DNA from: Megalonaias nervosa
Taxonomy: Eukaryota; Mollusca; Bivalvia; Unionida; Unionidae
Assembly: GCA_016617855.1 (NCBI GenBank)
Contig: JAECUM010028771.1
Span: forward strand, 1-64,000
Length of the DNA: 64,000 nt
Direction: 5' to 3'
Position 1 is the stretch's first letter. Each line of letters begins with the position of its first letter. Shown here one piece after another: positions 1 through 8,116 of the stretch. The notes under the pieces were generated by a model that made no database searches, was not told where the DNA came from, and worked only from the letters and a program-made list of their open reading frames with translations. Both the position numbers and the translations under genes were made by a program.

Positions 1-303
1 GATTTTTAACGTAGCTTTACCAATTTTTCAGTCATATCGCTACGATGTCTGCAGTGTGGCAGCTTATAGTGATGTCAAGCACTGGGGCATCATGCCGCAG
101 ACATGTAGCATGATGTCCCACCCAGTCACATTATCCTGACACCAGGCCGACCAGCCCTAACACTAACCTCTTAATGCTGAGCGCCAAGCGAGGCAGCTGT
201 TAGTACCATTTTTGTAAGTCTTTGGTATGACTCGACCGGGGATCGAACCCACGACCTCCCGCATCCGAGGCGGACGCTCTAACCACTAGGCCACCGGAGC
301 GGT
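1..303 (-). mobile_element. tRNA-derived SINE (copy 1)
   Basis: Read on the minus strand, this begins with a tRNA-like head at 303 (ACCGCTCCGG), followed by an A-box-like GGCCTAGTGGTTAGAGCG and a B-box-like GGTTCGATCCC, then a body ending in the stretch complementary to 1-20. The same head, body and tail recur at 17471-17792, 17913-18097 and 18330-18683, which proves a dispersed family. It lies against the Polinton ATPase remnant, so it probably inserted into the element. The 3' tail and one target-site duplicate would lie left of the window. Confidence 0.88.
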
Positions 304-321
304 ACAAATAAAAAATGTAAT

Positions 322-528
322 TCTATTTATCTCGCCCAAGGTTTTTATAATGTTGACAGATTTATTAGGCGAAATACTGGTTGTTTTATATTATTTCCAG
401 GACTTGACAAAGTTGACGTTAGAAATATCGCGAACGAGCAATGTGGCGATGTAACAAAAGATAAATTTATTGAATTATATCATAAAGCAACGGCAAATAA
501 ATATGACCTTTTTTCTTTGATAAATTAA
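322..528 (+). pseudogene. Polinton packaging ATPase (FtsK/HerA/A32 type), C-terminal remnant
   Basis: One frame is open from the SINE edge to a TAA at 526-528. Seen: a segment reading FYNVDRFIRRNTGCF followed by ILFPGLDKVDVRN and a final aromatic-rich stretch. This resembles the last part of A32-like genome-packaging ATPases of Polintons, where a sensor/arginine-finger region (RFIRxN) precedes the C-terminal helices. The Walker A and B motifs, about two thirds of the protein, are missing; they would lie left of the SINE. The position at the edge of the structural-gene cluster fits Polinton gene order. Assignment rests on a short segment, so it is probable rather than certain. Confidence 0.6.
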
Positions 529-596
529 CAAATGATACGAGTAAAATGTTTCGATGTTGTATTGAAAAATATCTACAGTAATTTTTATACAAAATA

Positions 597-603
597 TGTA
601 TAA
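597..603 (+). promoter_or_regulatory. TGTATAA motif before a Polinton gene
   Basis: The heptamer TGTATAA sits just before the ATG at 607. The same heptamer occurs at 1878-1884 and 3081-3087, before the penton and major capsid genes. A shared core promoter element is an inference. Confidence 0.3.
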
Positions 604-606
604 TTA

Positions 607-1827
607 ATGGAAAGACAAGCGAAGTACAGAAAACATATAGAAAATCTAAAAAAAATCTTGCGCAATCTCAGGCAAAATTTAAACAGCAAGTACAGTAAGC
701 ACGACGTGGTCAAGTGGTTGCAGCGGAAACAACAGCCGCCGCTCTCAAGCCAGTTACTGAAGCTTTACTTGGAAAACAACCTGAAACTAAACCATTATCA
801 GAAGAAGAGCTTAAGCGACTACAGGAAAAAGGTTTACTCGGACTAGTTAAAGAACAACAAGAAGAAACTGCTAGAGGAATTATTGCTAGATCTGATGCGG
901 AGAGAAAAAGATTAGCTGAGTTACTTACAGCTCATATAGCTAATCCTGCTGCAAGACAAACTGAACTAAGAAGGTTGTTTAATAATCCACTGGAACTTCA
1001 ACGAAGATTGTCAGAAGCAACAGTAGTTGGACCGATTGAGAGAAGATTAGAACAAGAAGAAGAACTTAGAAGGGAGAGAGAGAGAAGGTTAGAACAAGAA
1101 GATGAAGAACTTAGAAGAGAGAGAGAGAAGAAGAGAAAGCTAAAAAAAGAAGCATGGAGAAAAGAACATGGATTAGATGTTCAAGACAAAGAAAGATTTG
1201 ACATTAATTTAGAAAATATAAATGGCAAAATAACAGATAATGAGTATAAAACTTTTAATGAAAATATAATTTTAAAGCTGTGAGAGTACGAGATGTTTCA
1301 AAAGATGATTACAAATCCGAAGAAAGAATTGAAGAGCTAGAAAAAATAAAAGAAGAAAGTAAGGTACATCTTGACGATGTAAAACTAGAAAATGAAAACT
1401 ACCGCAACAGTATTGAAAAAATATCGACATTGGATTATTGCTGATCTTTATATCAAAGTTTTTAGTAGAATAAAAGAAGGCCGATACAAAAATGCTAACA
1501 ATAATTTAATTACCGAGGCAAAATATCTAGATGAAGAACGTATGAAAGCTGATACAGTTGTTCCAAGGAATATGGATCCTATTGAAAGACCAACTGAATT
1601 TAAGTCGATTGGTTGATGATTATAAAGAACTTGATAGAAGGTTAGCTGAAAAAAAAACTGGAACTGGAGCTAGAATATTTTCATCAGTTACTGAAATGAT
1701 AGGCAGATTAATGCTATTGATATCATCAAAAGAAGCTGGAAATGTTGGTGCTGAAATTGACAATGAAATTATTGACATACTTGATAATTTGAGATCAGAA
1801 AATTTATTAACATTTGACGAATACTGA
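607..1827 (+). pseudogene. Polinton conserved coiled-coil structural-cluster protein, frameshifted
   Basis: Coding segments in different frames follow each other without gaps (about 607-700, 714-1283, 1270-1430, 1392-1616, 1600-1827), so a protein of about 400 residues has been broken by at least three frameshifts and an in-frame TAA near 699. The middle is strongly charged and helical (runs of RRLEQEEELRRERERR), which predicts a coiled coil. The C-terminal part contains RRLAEKKTGTGARIFSSV and ends in an acidic helix (ENLLTFDEY). Proteins of this shape precede the penton gene in invertebrate Polintons. Its function is unknown; a virion or scaffold role is only a guess from position. Confidence 0.6.
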
Positions 1828-1877
1828 ACTTTTACATCACTATTTGATTTAATCGCAGCGATTTAATTTTATAAATT

Positions 1878-1884
1878 TGTATAA
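1878..1884 (+). promoter_or_regulatory. TGTATAA motif before the penton gene
   Basis: The heptamer TGTATAA ends on the first possible ATG of the penton gene. It lies 18 bases before the second in-frame ATG (1902), which makes 1902 the more plausible start if this acts as a TATA-like element. Confidence 0.3.
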
Positions 1885-2663
1885 TGATTTTATATAAAAA
1901 GATGTCAGCAACATTATTGCTAGACTCTAGTCGATCTGATAAAGATAGCGCAAATTTTTCAGTAAATTATATTCCGCCAATAGAACTAGATCGTGAGAAA
2001 CAATATGAAATTGGACTAATTTCTTGCACTTGTTGGCATGCTATGGCTAATGTAAAAACTGGAATTAACGATGAATTTGCATTTACTGTTCCAACACGTA
2101 CTCCACCATTTGTCACGGGGAAAACAATTAAAATTCCACAAGGAGCTTATAATGTCACTGATCTAAATAAAATAATAAAAGAACTTATAACAAAAAATAA
2201 AGGTATAGCTGATAATTTTGAGCTTACACCAAATTATAATACGTTAAGCGCAAGAATGAAATTAAAAGATGTAACAGTTAGTCTTGTATCGCAAACAAGT
2301 ATCGCACCACTGATAGGATTTTATAATTATGTATATCCTGCTCTTAATCGTGATAATCCAGAAACGTATGACGGCCAACTGCCAGTAAATATAACTGAAG
2401 TAAACGCAATATTGGTAAATTGCTCTATCGCATCTGGATCTTATTCAGCTAAAGGTAGTAAAGGACGAACGATATACAGTTTTTCACCAGAAGTTCCACC
2501 AGGATCTCTTATGCAAATTAGTCCACGTCAGGTTATTTATTATCCGTTAAACGTTGAAAATCAAATAACTGAAGTAAATATGCAGTTGACAGATCAGTCT
2601 GGAAGACAGTTAGATCTTAATAATGAAATTGTTACTTATTATTTACACTTACGAGAACAGTAA
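1884..2663 (+). CDS. Polinton minor capsid (penton) protein, single jelly-roll
   Basis: Intact reading frame of 259 codons. The true start is probably the second ATG at 1902 (MSATLLLDSS), because the first overlaps a TATA-like motif. Seen: an N-terminal strand region with YIPPIELDREKQYEIGL, alternating beta-rich stretches, and a C-terminal part (DQSGRQLDLNNEIVTYYLHL). This start and end pattern is typical of the penton-base-like minor capsid protein of Polintons and adintoviruses, a single jelly-roll predicted to form pentamers at capsid vertices. It sits upstream of the major capsid gene, as is usual. It is one of the few undamaged genes of this element, which may mean that the element decayed recently. 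Confidence 0.78.
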   Translation: MILYKKMSATLLLDSSRSDKDSANFSVNYIPPIELDREKQYEIGLISCTCWHAMANVKTGINDEFAFTVPTRTPPFVTGKTIKIPQGAYNVTDLNKIIKELITKNKGIADNFELTPNYNTLSARMKLKDVTVSLVSQTSIAPLIGFYNYVYPALNRDNPETYDGQLPVNITEVNAILVNCSIASGSYSAKGSKGRTIYSFSPEVPPGSLMQISPRQVIYYPLNVENQITEVNMQLTDQSGRQLDLNNEIVTYYLHLREQ

Positions 2664-2712
2664 ACATATTTTCTGAAAGATTTGGAAGTAAAAGTATGCA
2701 ACCTCAGATATA

Positions 2713-3077
2713 ATGAAACAGAGAAAAAAAGTTTATCGAAGAAAAATAGTAGGAGGATTTTTGGGAAATATATTTGCTAAAATTATAGAAAATGTTCCAG
2801 GAATAGCTCATAAAGTTGCACCAATTGCACTTGACGCATCAAAAGCTTTTGCAACTGGAGCTGCATCTGCTGCTGGAACTGCTGTGGGCAAAAAATAGCT
2901 GATAAAATAAAAGGCGATCCACAACGTGGTATACCGACAATCAAACAAGCTATTTCAGAAATCGCACCAACAAAAGAAACTCAACGAGCAATGATAACAA
3001 CGACAAAAAAACTTTTAGCGCCATGAGGAGAACAAATTATACAAAAATTAATATCTAAAGTTACAACACCGAAATAA
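2713..3077 (+). pseudogene. Small basic Polinton virion-type protein, frameshifted
   Basis: It opens with a very basic N-terminus (KQRKKVYRRK) followed by a GG dipeptide and an amphipathic, alanine-rich helix. The first frame stops at 2896-2898, but the adjacent frame continues as coding-like sequence from about 2885 (IADKIKGDPQRGIPTIK) with one TGA at 3024-3026 and a final TAA at 3075-3077. The intact protein would have been about 120 residues. Basic, GG-containing mini-proteins next to the capsid genes of Polintons and adintoviruses have been compared with adenovirus core or membrane-lytic proteins (pX, pVI). That role is inferred here only from composition and position. Confidence 0.5.
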
Positions 3078-3080
3078 TTT

Positions 3081-3087
3081 TGTATAA
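3081..3087 (+). promoter_or_regulatory. TGTATAA motif before the major capsid gene
   Basis: TGTATAA lies 17 bases before the ATG at 3104, the same spacing as between the motif at 1878 and the ATG at 1902. This is the best pair supporting a common core promoter. Confidence 0.35.
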
Positions 3088-3103
3088 CCTAATAAATAAA
3101 AAA

Positions 3104-4656
3104 ATGTCTGTAAAAAATTATCCCGATTTAGCAGAAATTTATGACAGACGACACAGTAACAGAATTTGAATACGTTGAATATCTTGATGAAAATTCTAAC
3201 GAACCTAATAAGGCTGGCATCAGAACATTTGATACTCGAGACGAGGACGTATTTTTACTTCCTCATAAAGCAATGTTGGAAGTTCGTGGCCAGATTATGA
3301 CAGCACCTGCCGCACCGGCCGCAATTGAAGCTGAAGCAGAAATAGCTCTTACAAATGATGGTTGATGTTTATTTAAAAGTGCTCGATATCAGCTGGCCAA
3401 TCAAGCTGTCGAAGATATTTCAGGTCACTTACAAATTGCAAGTACAATATTAAATATTATTTCATTTTCCGATGATTACTCCAAATCAACTGCAACTAAT
3501 ATGATGTGGTTTAAAGACACTGGAGCTGGTATAATATTTCCTGCAATAAATGAATTTATTTTAAGAACGGCATTAGCTGCTGGAGCTAATGCTGCTGCAG
3601 ATACTGCAACTGTGAGAGATTTCCTTATCGATAATGCTGTCTATTTTGGTATAGAACCACCAGCTGCAGCTGCTAATGCAGACGCTACAGGAACCTCACT
3701 TTTTTCAGCTTGTAATAATCTTGGTATAGAACCACCTGGTGCGGTTGATGACAGAACTGCAATGTTAAATCGTGTTAATAACGCAATTAACTTAAGAAAT
3801 AGACGTTATAATGAGGGTTATGGTAAGAGAAAAGCACTTGCAGCAATATCACGTCAAATTACAATGATGCTGCCGTTAAGTACAGTATTTGGCTTTGCAG
3901 GGACTATAATAAGTATTTCGTGGAGTTAAACATACGCTTATTTTAGATCGATCAGAACAAAACGACTGCCTGTTTAGATCAGGTGGAGCCGATGTACAAT
4001 TTGTCATAAACAAACTTGCACTATGGATGCCAAGAATAACTCCGTCTATCACTAAAATGGCGGAATTAAATGATATACTGCAAAAACACACAAACAGAAT
4101 TTATTTTCAGCAACATAAAATATAACAAACAGCAGTTCCGAATACCACCGACTACACATGGCGAGTCACGACGACACAAAGTGAACAAAAGCCAAGGCAA
4201 TTATTTGTTGTATTTCAGAGACGAGCACGACGTAATAACCAACAACAAAATAATGCGATATTTGATAATGCTGATGTTAGACGAATATACGCTAGAATAA
4301 ATTCAAAACAATATCCGGAGCGAGCGATAGAATGCAATTTTGCAGATGACGCTAATAAAAATATTACTAGACCTTACATGTACCTGCTCGATGCACTGCA
4401 AAAATATCAGGATGTTGGAGATGGATCTCAGATATCAGTAGAGGAATTTCGTACACTTTATCCGATATTTTATTTTGATGTTAGTAAACATAGCGAGCGA
4501 GCTGTAGACAGCACAGCTGATATTGAAATTACTTGGACACTAGGAGAAGCTCCAGATCCAGCAGCGCAGTTAAACGTGCATGCGTCAGTAATAAGCGATA
4601 GATTTGTTACAATTGACTCTGTTGTAGGTAAAATGTCAGTACAGTTTAATCTGTAA
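3104..4656 (+). pseudogene. Polinton major capsid protein (double jelly-roll), disrupted
   Basis: About 515 codons when all coding segments are counted. The start is taken at 3104 (MSVKNYPDLAEIYDRR). Lesions visible: a frame change near 3150, an in-frame TGA at 3363-3365, two frame changes between about 3890 and 3920, and a TAA at 4123-4125; the frame then runs to 4654-4656. Diagnostic segments: a block reading MMLPLSTVFGF followed, after the frame change, by GVKHTLILDRSEQNDC, and a C-terminal block RPYMYLLDALQKYQD ... IFYFDVSKHSE ... IEITWTL. These match the pattern of double jelly-roll capsid proteins of Polintons, which form the hexon-like capsomers. The gene cannot make a full-length product. 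Confidence 0.8.
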
Positions 4657-4668
4657 TCGTTATATAAG

Positions 4669-5067
4669 ATGACAAAATATATTGTAAAAGAAATATATTT
4701 GACTGATGGTCAGGTTAAAAAATTAGCAGCTGCTGTTGCAAAGAAAAGACAAGTGTCATTGAAGGTCAACCATAACGCAGCGGGTACTTTAACAAAATTA
4801 ATGTTAACCAAAAAACAAGTAATTAAATACGATCGCAAAAAACCTTTTGTTTTAAATTTAAGCGCTGCACAAATAACTGCAATGGCAAAACACGGTGGCT
4901 TCTTTGGTCCGGCATTATCTGTAATAGCCAGAACGCTAATACCAAAACTTTTGCCAGTGTTAGGTACATTAGGATTAGCAGCAGCGTCTGGAGCAGTATC
5001 TGACGCAACGAAAAAGGTAGTTGAAGGTAGTGGTATAAAGAAAATTTTCGTACGAGATCGATGGTAA
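4669..5067 (+). CDS. Small Polinton protein with basic head and hydrophobic GG tail
   Basis: Intact 132-codon frame starting 12 bases after the capsid gene. The first 85 residues are rich in lysine and threonine (LTDGQVKKLAAAVAKKRQVS, LMLTKKQVIKYD). A GGFFGPALS segment follows, then a hydrophobic helix (LIPKLLPVLGTLGLAAASGA) and a short basic end. Proteins with this LTxGQxKKL start and a glycine-alanine hydrophobic tail recur next to capsid genes in invertebrate Polintons. They may be membrane-active or core proteins comparable to adenovirus pVI, but no enzyme motif is present and the function is inferred. Confidence 0.62.
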   Translation: MTKYIVKEIYLTDGQVKKLAAAVAKKRQVSLKVNHNAAGTLTKLMLTKKQVIKYDRKKPFVLNLSAAQITAMAKHGGFFGPALSVIARTLIPKLLPVLGTLGLAAASGAVSDATKKVVEGSGIKKIFVRDRW

Positions 5068-5092
5068 CAATTTTATGTGATGGAGAAATATA

Positions 5093-5270
5093 ATGCCTAA
5101 AAGAAAGACAACGACGAAAAAAAAAGACACCGACGAAAAAAAAGACACGACAGAGGCGAAAAGGTGGATTTATTCCAATAGCCCCGTTACTAGCGGGATT
5201 GGCGGGAAGTCTATTGCCAAATCTGTTAGGAGTAGGACGAGGACTAATGTTGCCAGGAACAAGGAGATAA
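5093..5270 (+). pseudogene. Basic mini-protein with hydrophobic tail (adenovirus pX-like in composition)
   Basis: Starting at ATG 5093 the sequence encodes a lysine/arginine/threonine-rich head. The hydrophobic tail lies in the next frame: KGGFIPIAPLLAGLAG, then a leucine-rich turn, ending GTRR before the TAA at 5268-5270. Head and tail are therefore separated by one frame change near 5100-5160. A short, very basic, GG-containing protein just before the protease is a regular Polinton feature, and its layout recalls adenovirus core peptide pX. The GG could be a protease cleavage site; this is inference. Confidence 0.5.
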
Positions 5271-5726
5271 AATCTGCGTTAAGTAATTTTGATATACTTG
5301 ATAAACTAAAAAAAGTAAAAAATTTCAGTGGAGTTTATTCTAAAGATGAACTTATGGCAATTCCACCGCAAGCGACATCGTCGCTAGAGACGCTAGAGTC
5401 TCCAGGTTCGTGTGTTATAAATATACAAGATTTTAACGACGAATCTGGCACACATTGGGTAGCTGTTTATGATAATAATTATTTTGACTCGTTCGGAATT
5501 CCACCAAGTGACGCAGTAAAAAAAATATATGAGCAGAATGCAAGATACGAAGATAATAAATTATTCGTCTAATCAAATTCAACCAGTTGGAACTTCCGCT
5601 TGTGGATATTATTGCGTAATGTTCATTAAACAGATGACCGAAAATCCAGATTTTTTAAAGTTTATTTTGCAATTTGATAAACAACCTTCTCACGCTAATG
5701 ATGAGATTGCATTAAATTTTATCTAA
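5271..5726 (+). pseudogene. Polinton adenovirus-like cysteine protease (PRO), frameshifted
   Basis: The coding sequence starts around 5271 without an ATG (the open frame runs back to 5093 by coincidence). Seen in order: NFSGVYSKDELM, then GTHWVAVY with the catalytic histidine at 5453-5455, FDSFG about ten residues on, a frame change near 5555-5565, then QIQPVGTSACGYYC holding the oxyanion glutamine and the nucleophile cysteine (TGT at 5601-5603). His, Gln and Cys of this family (adenain/Ulp1-like, peptidase C5-related) are all kept. It would cleave capsid precursors during virion maturation. The frame change separates histidine from cysteine, so the enzyme is dead. Confidence 0.8.
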
Positions 5727-5739
5727 ATTTAGATATACA

Positions 5740-5930
5740 ATGTCAACATATTGTCTTGAGTGTAAAACTAAAACAGAAAATACAGATTAAAAAACAGAAA
5801 AAACAAAAAATAATAGAATAATGCTGAAAAGTATTTGTGCAATCTGCGGAAGAAAAAAAGTATGTTTTTACCAAAAACAAAGTTGTCCGGAGCGGGTTAC
5901 CCTGACAAAATTATTTTAGTAGACGACTAA
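5740..5930 (+). pseudogene. Zinc-ribbon mini-protein (DUF5679-like), disrupted
   Basis: Begins MSTYCLECKTKTEN, hits a TAA at 5788-5790, and resumes in the same frame with a second CxxC (ICAICGRKK). The last 20 codons lie in the next frame and end at TAA 5928-5930. Two CxxC pairs about 30 residues apart, joined by a lysine/asparagine-rich stretch, are the pattern of DUF5679-type zinc ribbons common in Polintons and giant viruses. Role unknown; nucleic-acid binding is a guess. Confidence 0.55.
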
Positions 5931-5937
5931 ATAAATA

Positions 5938-6501
5938 ATGACATGCTACTGCGATTGCCATAGAGATTTATGTCTCGAGCAAAATAAAATTGTTACATAT
6001 TGTCAGAAATGCAAAAACAGAGAAATAATAGGAACAGGTATAGATATACATAAATTGATTGGAAAATTGCTAAAACCAAAAGGCGGTTGGACATTGCCAG
6101 GCCATAAATACACTGGACCTTATAATCCGCTAGATAAACAACTTGACGAAAACGATAATCCTCTGCCAGGACAAGAACCATACAATCAAGTTGACGCAAT
6201 AGCAATGCGCCATGATATCTGCTATAGAGATATTGATCTTCCAGAAAGCGAACAAAATAAACATAGCTGCGATAAAGTAATGTTAGACGAACTTCGTGAT
6301 ATGAAACCTGTAAATATGCGAGAACGTGTTGACCGAAGGCTGGTCCAGGGTTTTATTAGAGCAAAATATAAACTCGGACTCGGAGAGTCTGGCCTCGGTA
6401 AAAAAGAATTATACGATGATCTTGCAACTGAGCTACACAGACCTAAAAAAAAAAAGTTTCCGCGACGTAAAGTTGTCGCAAATGCCGTTGATGATATCTA
6501 G
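5938..6501 (+). CDS. Polinton phospholipase A2-like protein (parvovirus VP1-type) with N-terminal Cys cluster
   Basis: Intact 187-codon frame. Residues 3-25 hold six cysteines (C3, C5, C7, C12, C22, C25) plus a histidine, a possible zinc knuckle. Residues 35-50 carry DIHKLIGKLLKPKGG. Then comes a phospholipase A2 core: calcium-loop-like YTGPYNPL at 58-65 and the catalytic HD at 92-93 within HDICYRD, with the next helix carrying CDKVMLDEL at 111-119. This matches the HDxxY pattern of parvovirus VP1 phospholipases, which open endosomal membranes during entry; the same domain is known from Polintons and adintoviruses. It ends in a basic KKKKFPRRK segment. It survives undamaged among mostly broken neighbours. 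The N-terminal cysteine cluster is unexplained. Confidence 0.75.
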   Translation: MTCYCDCHRDLCLEQNKIVTYCQKCKNREIIGTGIDIHKLIGKLLKPKGGWTLPGHKYTGPYNPLDKQLDENDNPLPGQEPYNQVDAIAMRHDICYRDIDLPESEQNKHSCDKVMLDELRDMKPVNMRERVDRRLVQGFIRAKYKLGLGESGLGKKELYDDLATELHRPKKKKFPRRKVVANAVDDI

Positions 6502-7333
6502 GCGATAGACTTAGTTGATGTTTCAAATCTAGCCCAATATAACGTTGGCGCTGATGGCGCTCCAAAGAGATATCTTTTTAATGTTGCAGATGTTTTTAGT
6601 AAATACGCGTTTAGTACACCCGTTTCGGATAAAACAGGGACATCGATGACTGATGCGCTAAAAGAAATTATTGTTTACACAGAAAGAAAACCAAATAGAA
6701 TCTGGACTGATCATGGAGCTGAATTTTTTAATAAAAAAATTCGAACAGTTTTTGGAGCAAAATAACATTAAAAAATATGTTACAGGAAATGAGTGAAAAA
6801 GCGTCATCGTCGAGCGATTTAATCGCACGCTCAACGAGAAAATCCACAAATATTTGACAGCTAAAAATACGAATAAATATAATGACAATTTACAAAACAT
6901 TGTTGACGAGGATAATAACACAAAACACAGATCCCTTTAGCTAGGCAAAAGTAAAATGTCGCCAAACGATGCGATTTCAAATCCAATATTAGCAAACGAA
7001 AACATGTACCGACGACACAAATTTAAAGTTGGCGATAAAGTTAGAATTTCTTTGACGAAAAAAGCATTTGAAAAAGGGTATACTCATAACTGGAGCGAAG
7101 AAGTATCTTTTGTTGATAAAGTACTTTTAACAATACCAGTTACATACTCGTTAAAATACTTATTAGGTGAGCCTATAACTGGCAGTTTTTATGAGCAAGA
7201 ACTTCAGAAAACAGAACAAGATATATTTGTTATTGAAAAAGTTATTAAAAAGCGCGGCAACAAATGTTTAGTCAAATGGCGAGGGTATGGCGATAAATTT
7301 AATAGTTGGGTACCAACTAAGTCGATCGAATAA
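6502..7333 (+). pseudogene. Polinton retroviral-type integrase with chromodomain, N-terminus missing
   Basis: The coding sequence begins immediately after the stop of the phospholipase gene, already inside the catalytic core (first Asp in AIDLVDVSNL), so the zinc-binding N-terminal domain has been deleted. The second catalytic Asp is in WTDHGAEFFN. A frame change near 6730-6750 follows, with a TGA at 6794-6796; the catalytic Glu is in VERFNRTLNEK; a TAG lies at 6938-6940. From 6956 the frame is open to 7333 and contains the SH3-like region (YTHNWSEEV, GSFYEQELQK) and a C-terminal chromodomain (CLVKWRGYGDKFNSWVP). The DDE order and chromodomain are those of Polinton integrases. It cannot be active. 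Confidence 0.85.
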
Positions 7334-7793
7334 TATTATTATAAATTTCCTCATATTTTTTTAGTACTGACTTACATTTTACTGGTTTGCATAAAGAAAT
7401 TAAATGTAATTTTCTTACACCGTCCATTGGCATTAAATTAAATACTTTAACAAAAATAAAATCGTATTTTATATTTCTTTGTTGTCCAGCTATTTTTACA
7501 TTTAAAATGGGTTTTATAAGCTGCCAAAACATTTGATGCTCGGCAACAGTAAAATTAAATTTTATTATTTTTTTAGCAATATGGTACTTAACATTATATC
7601 GTCCAGTTGTTGGTTTGCTTAAATATATTTTACTAACGACAACATCATCTTCGTCGTCGTCATAGTTATGCAAAATATCTTTTTCAGTATAATCAGCAAA
7701 TCTGTCATTAGTAATATTTTCTGATGTAAAATTTGAAACTGAAACAAAATCTTCCGAATTTAGTTTAGCCAGCCTCTCAATTAAGTTCATCAT
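7317..7793 (-). CDS. Unrecognised 158-residue protein, Polinton cargo
   Basis: Intact minus-strand frame that overlaps the end of the integrase by 17 bases, tail to tail. It contains an acidic stretch (NYDDDEDDVVV) near residue 45 and a basic C-terminal third (CKPVKCKSVLKKYEEI). No transmembrane segment or known catalytic motif is visible. Its intactness and base composition match the element, so it is probably a real element gene. Function unknown. Confidence 0.5.
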   Translation of the reverse strand: MMNLIERLAKLNSEDFVSVSNFTSENITNDRFADYTEKDILHNYDDDEDDVVVSKIYLSKPTTGRYNVKYHIAKKIIKFNFTVAEHQMFWQLIKPILNVKIAGQQRNIKYDFIFVKVFNLMPMDGVRKLHLISLCKPVKCKSVLKKYEEIYNNIIRST

Positions 7794-7828
7794 TGTAATA
7801 ATCTATTGTCTAATTAATAAATGATAAG

Positions 7829-8116
7829 ATGTTCGGAGAAATAAAATATCATCAGCGAGTTAATATATTAAATCACAAAGAATTAGCCGAAGCAATTCGA
7901 GCTTGTTTGATGGGATATAATTTTTATTTTGTTGATGTTATGATAACATTGGGTGATTCTGACAGATTTTTATTAACAGCAGCGGACAAAATGAAACTCG
8001 ATACAAATAAAATGATGACGTTACGATTTAATCGCAACGATGCTATGGAATTTAGTCATAATTGTCTTTCTCGGAATGATATAGAAAATATCATTAATTA
8101 TCGTATTCAAAACTAA
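7829..8116 (+). CDS. Unrecognised 95-residue protein, Polinton cargo
   Basis: Intact frame, divergent from the gene ending at 7317. It contains a predicted helix (HKELAEAIRACLMGY), a beta-like stretch with aromatic residues and RFNRNDAMEFSHNCLSRND near the end. It overlaps the 3' end of the minus-strand endonuclease by 23 bases. I do not recognise a family. The compact tail-to-tail packing suggests a genuine small gene. Confidence 0.45.
   Translation: MFGEIKYHQRVNILNHKELAEAIRACLMGYNFYFVDVMITLGDSDRFLLTAADKMKLDTNKMMTLRFNRNDAMEFSHNCLSRNDIENIINYRIQN

Noticed and set aside
241..303. Possible functional tRNA gene on the minus strand
   Set aside because: A and B boxes are present, but the same head occurs at the start of several dispersed copies with a common non-tRNA body, so it is a SINE head.
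5093..5572. A single 159-codon protein joining the basic mini-protein and the protease
   Set aside because: The tail of the mini-protein is in another frame and ends at 5270; the shared frame upstream of the protease is a by-product of a frame change.
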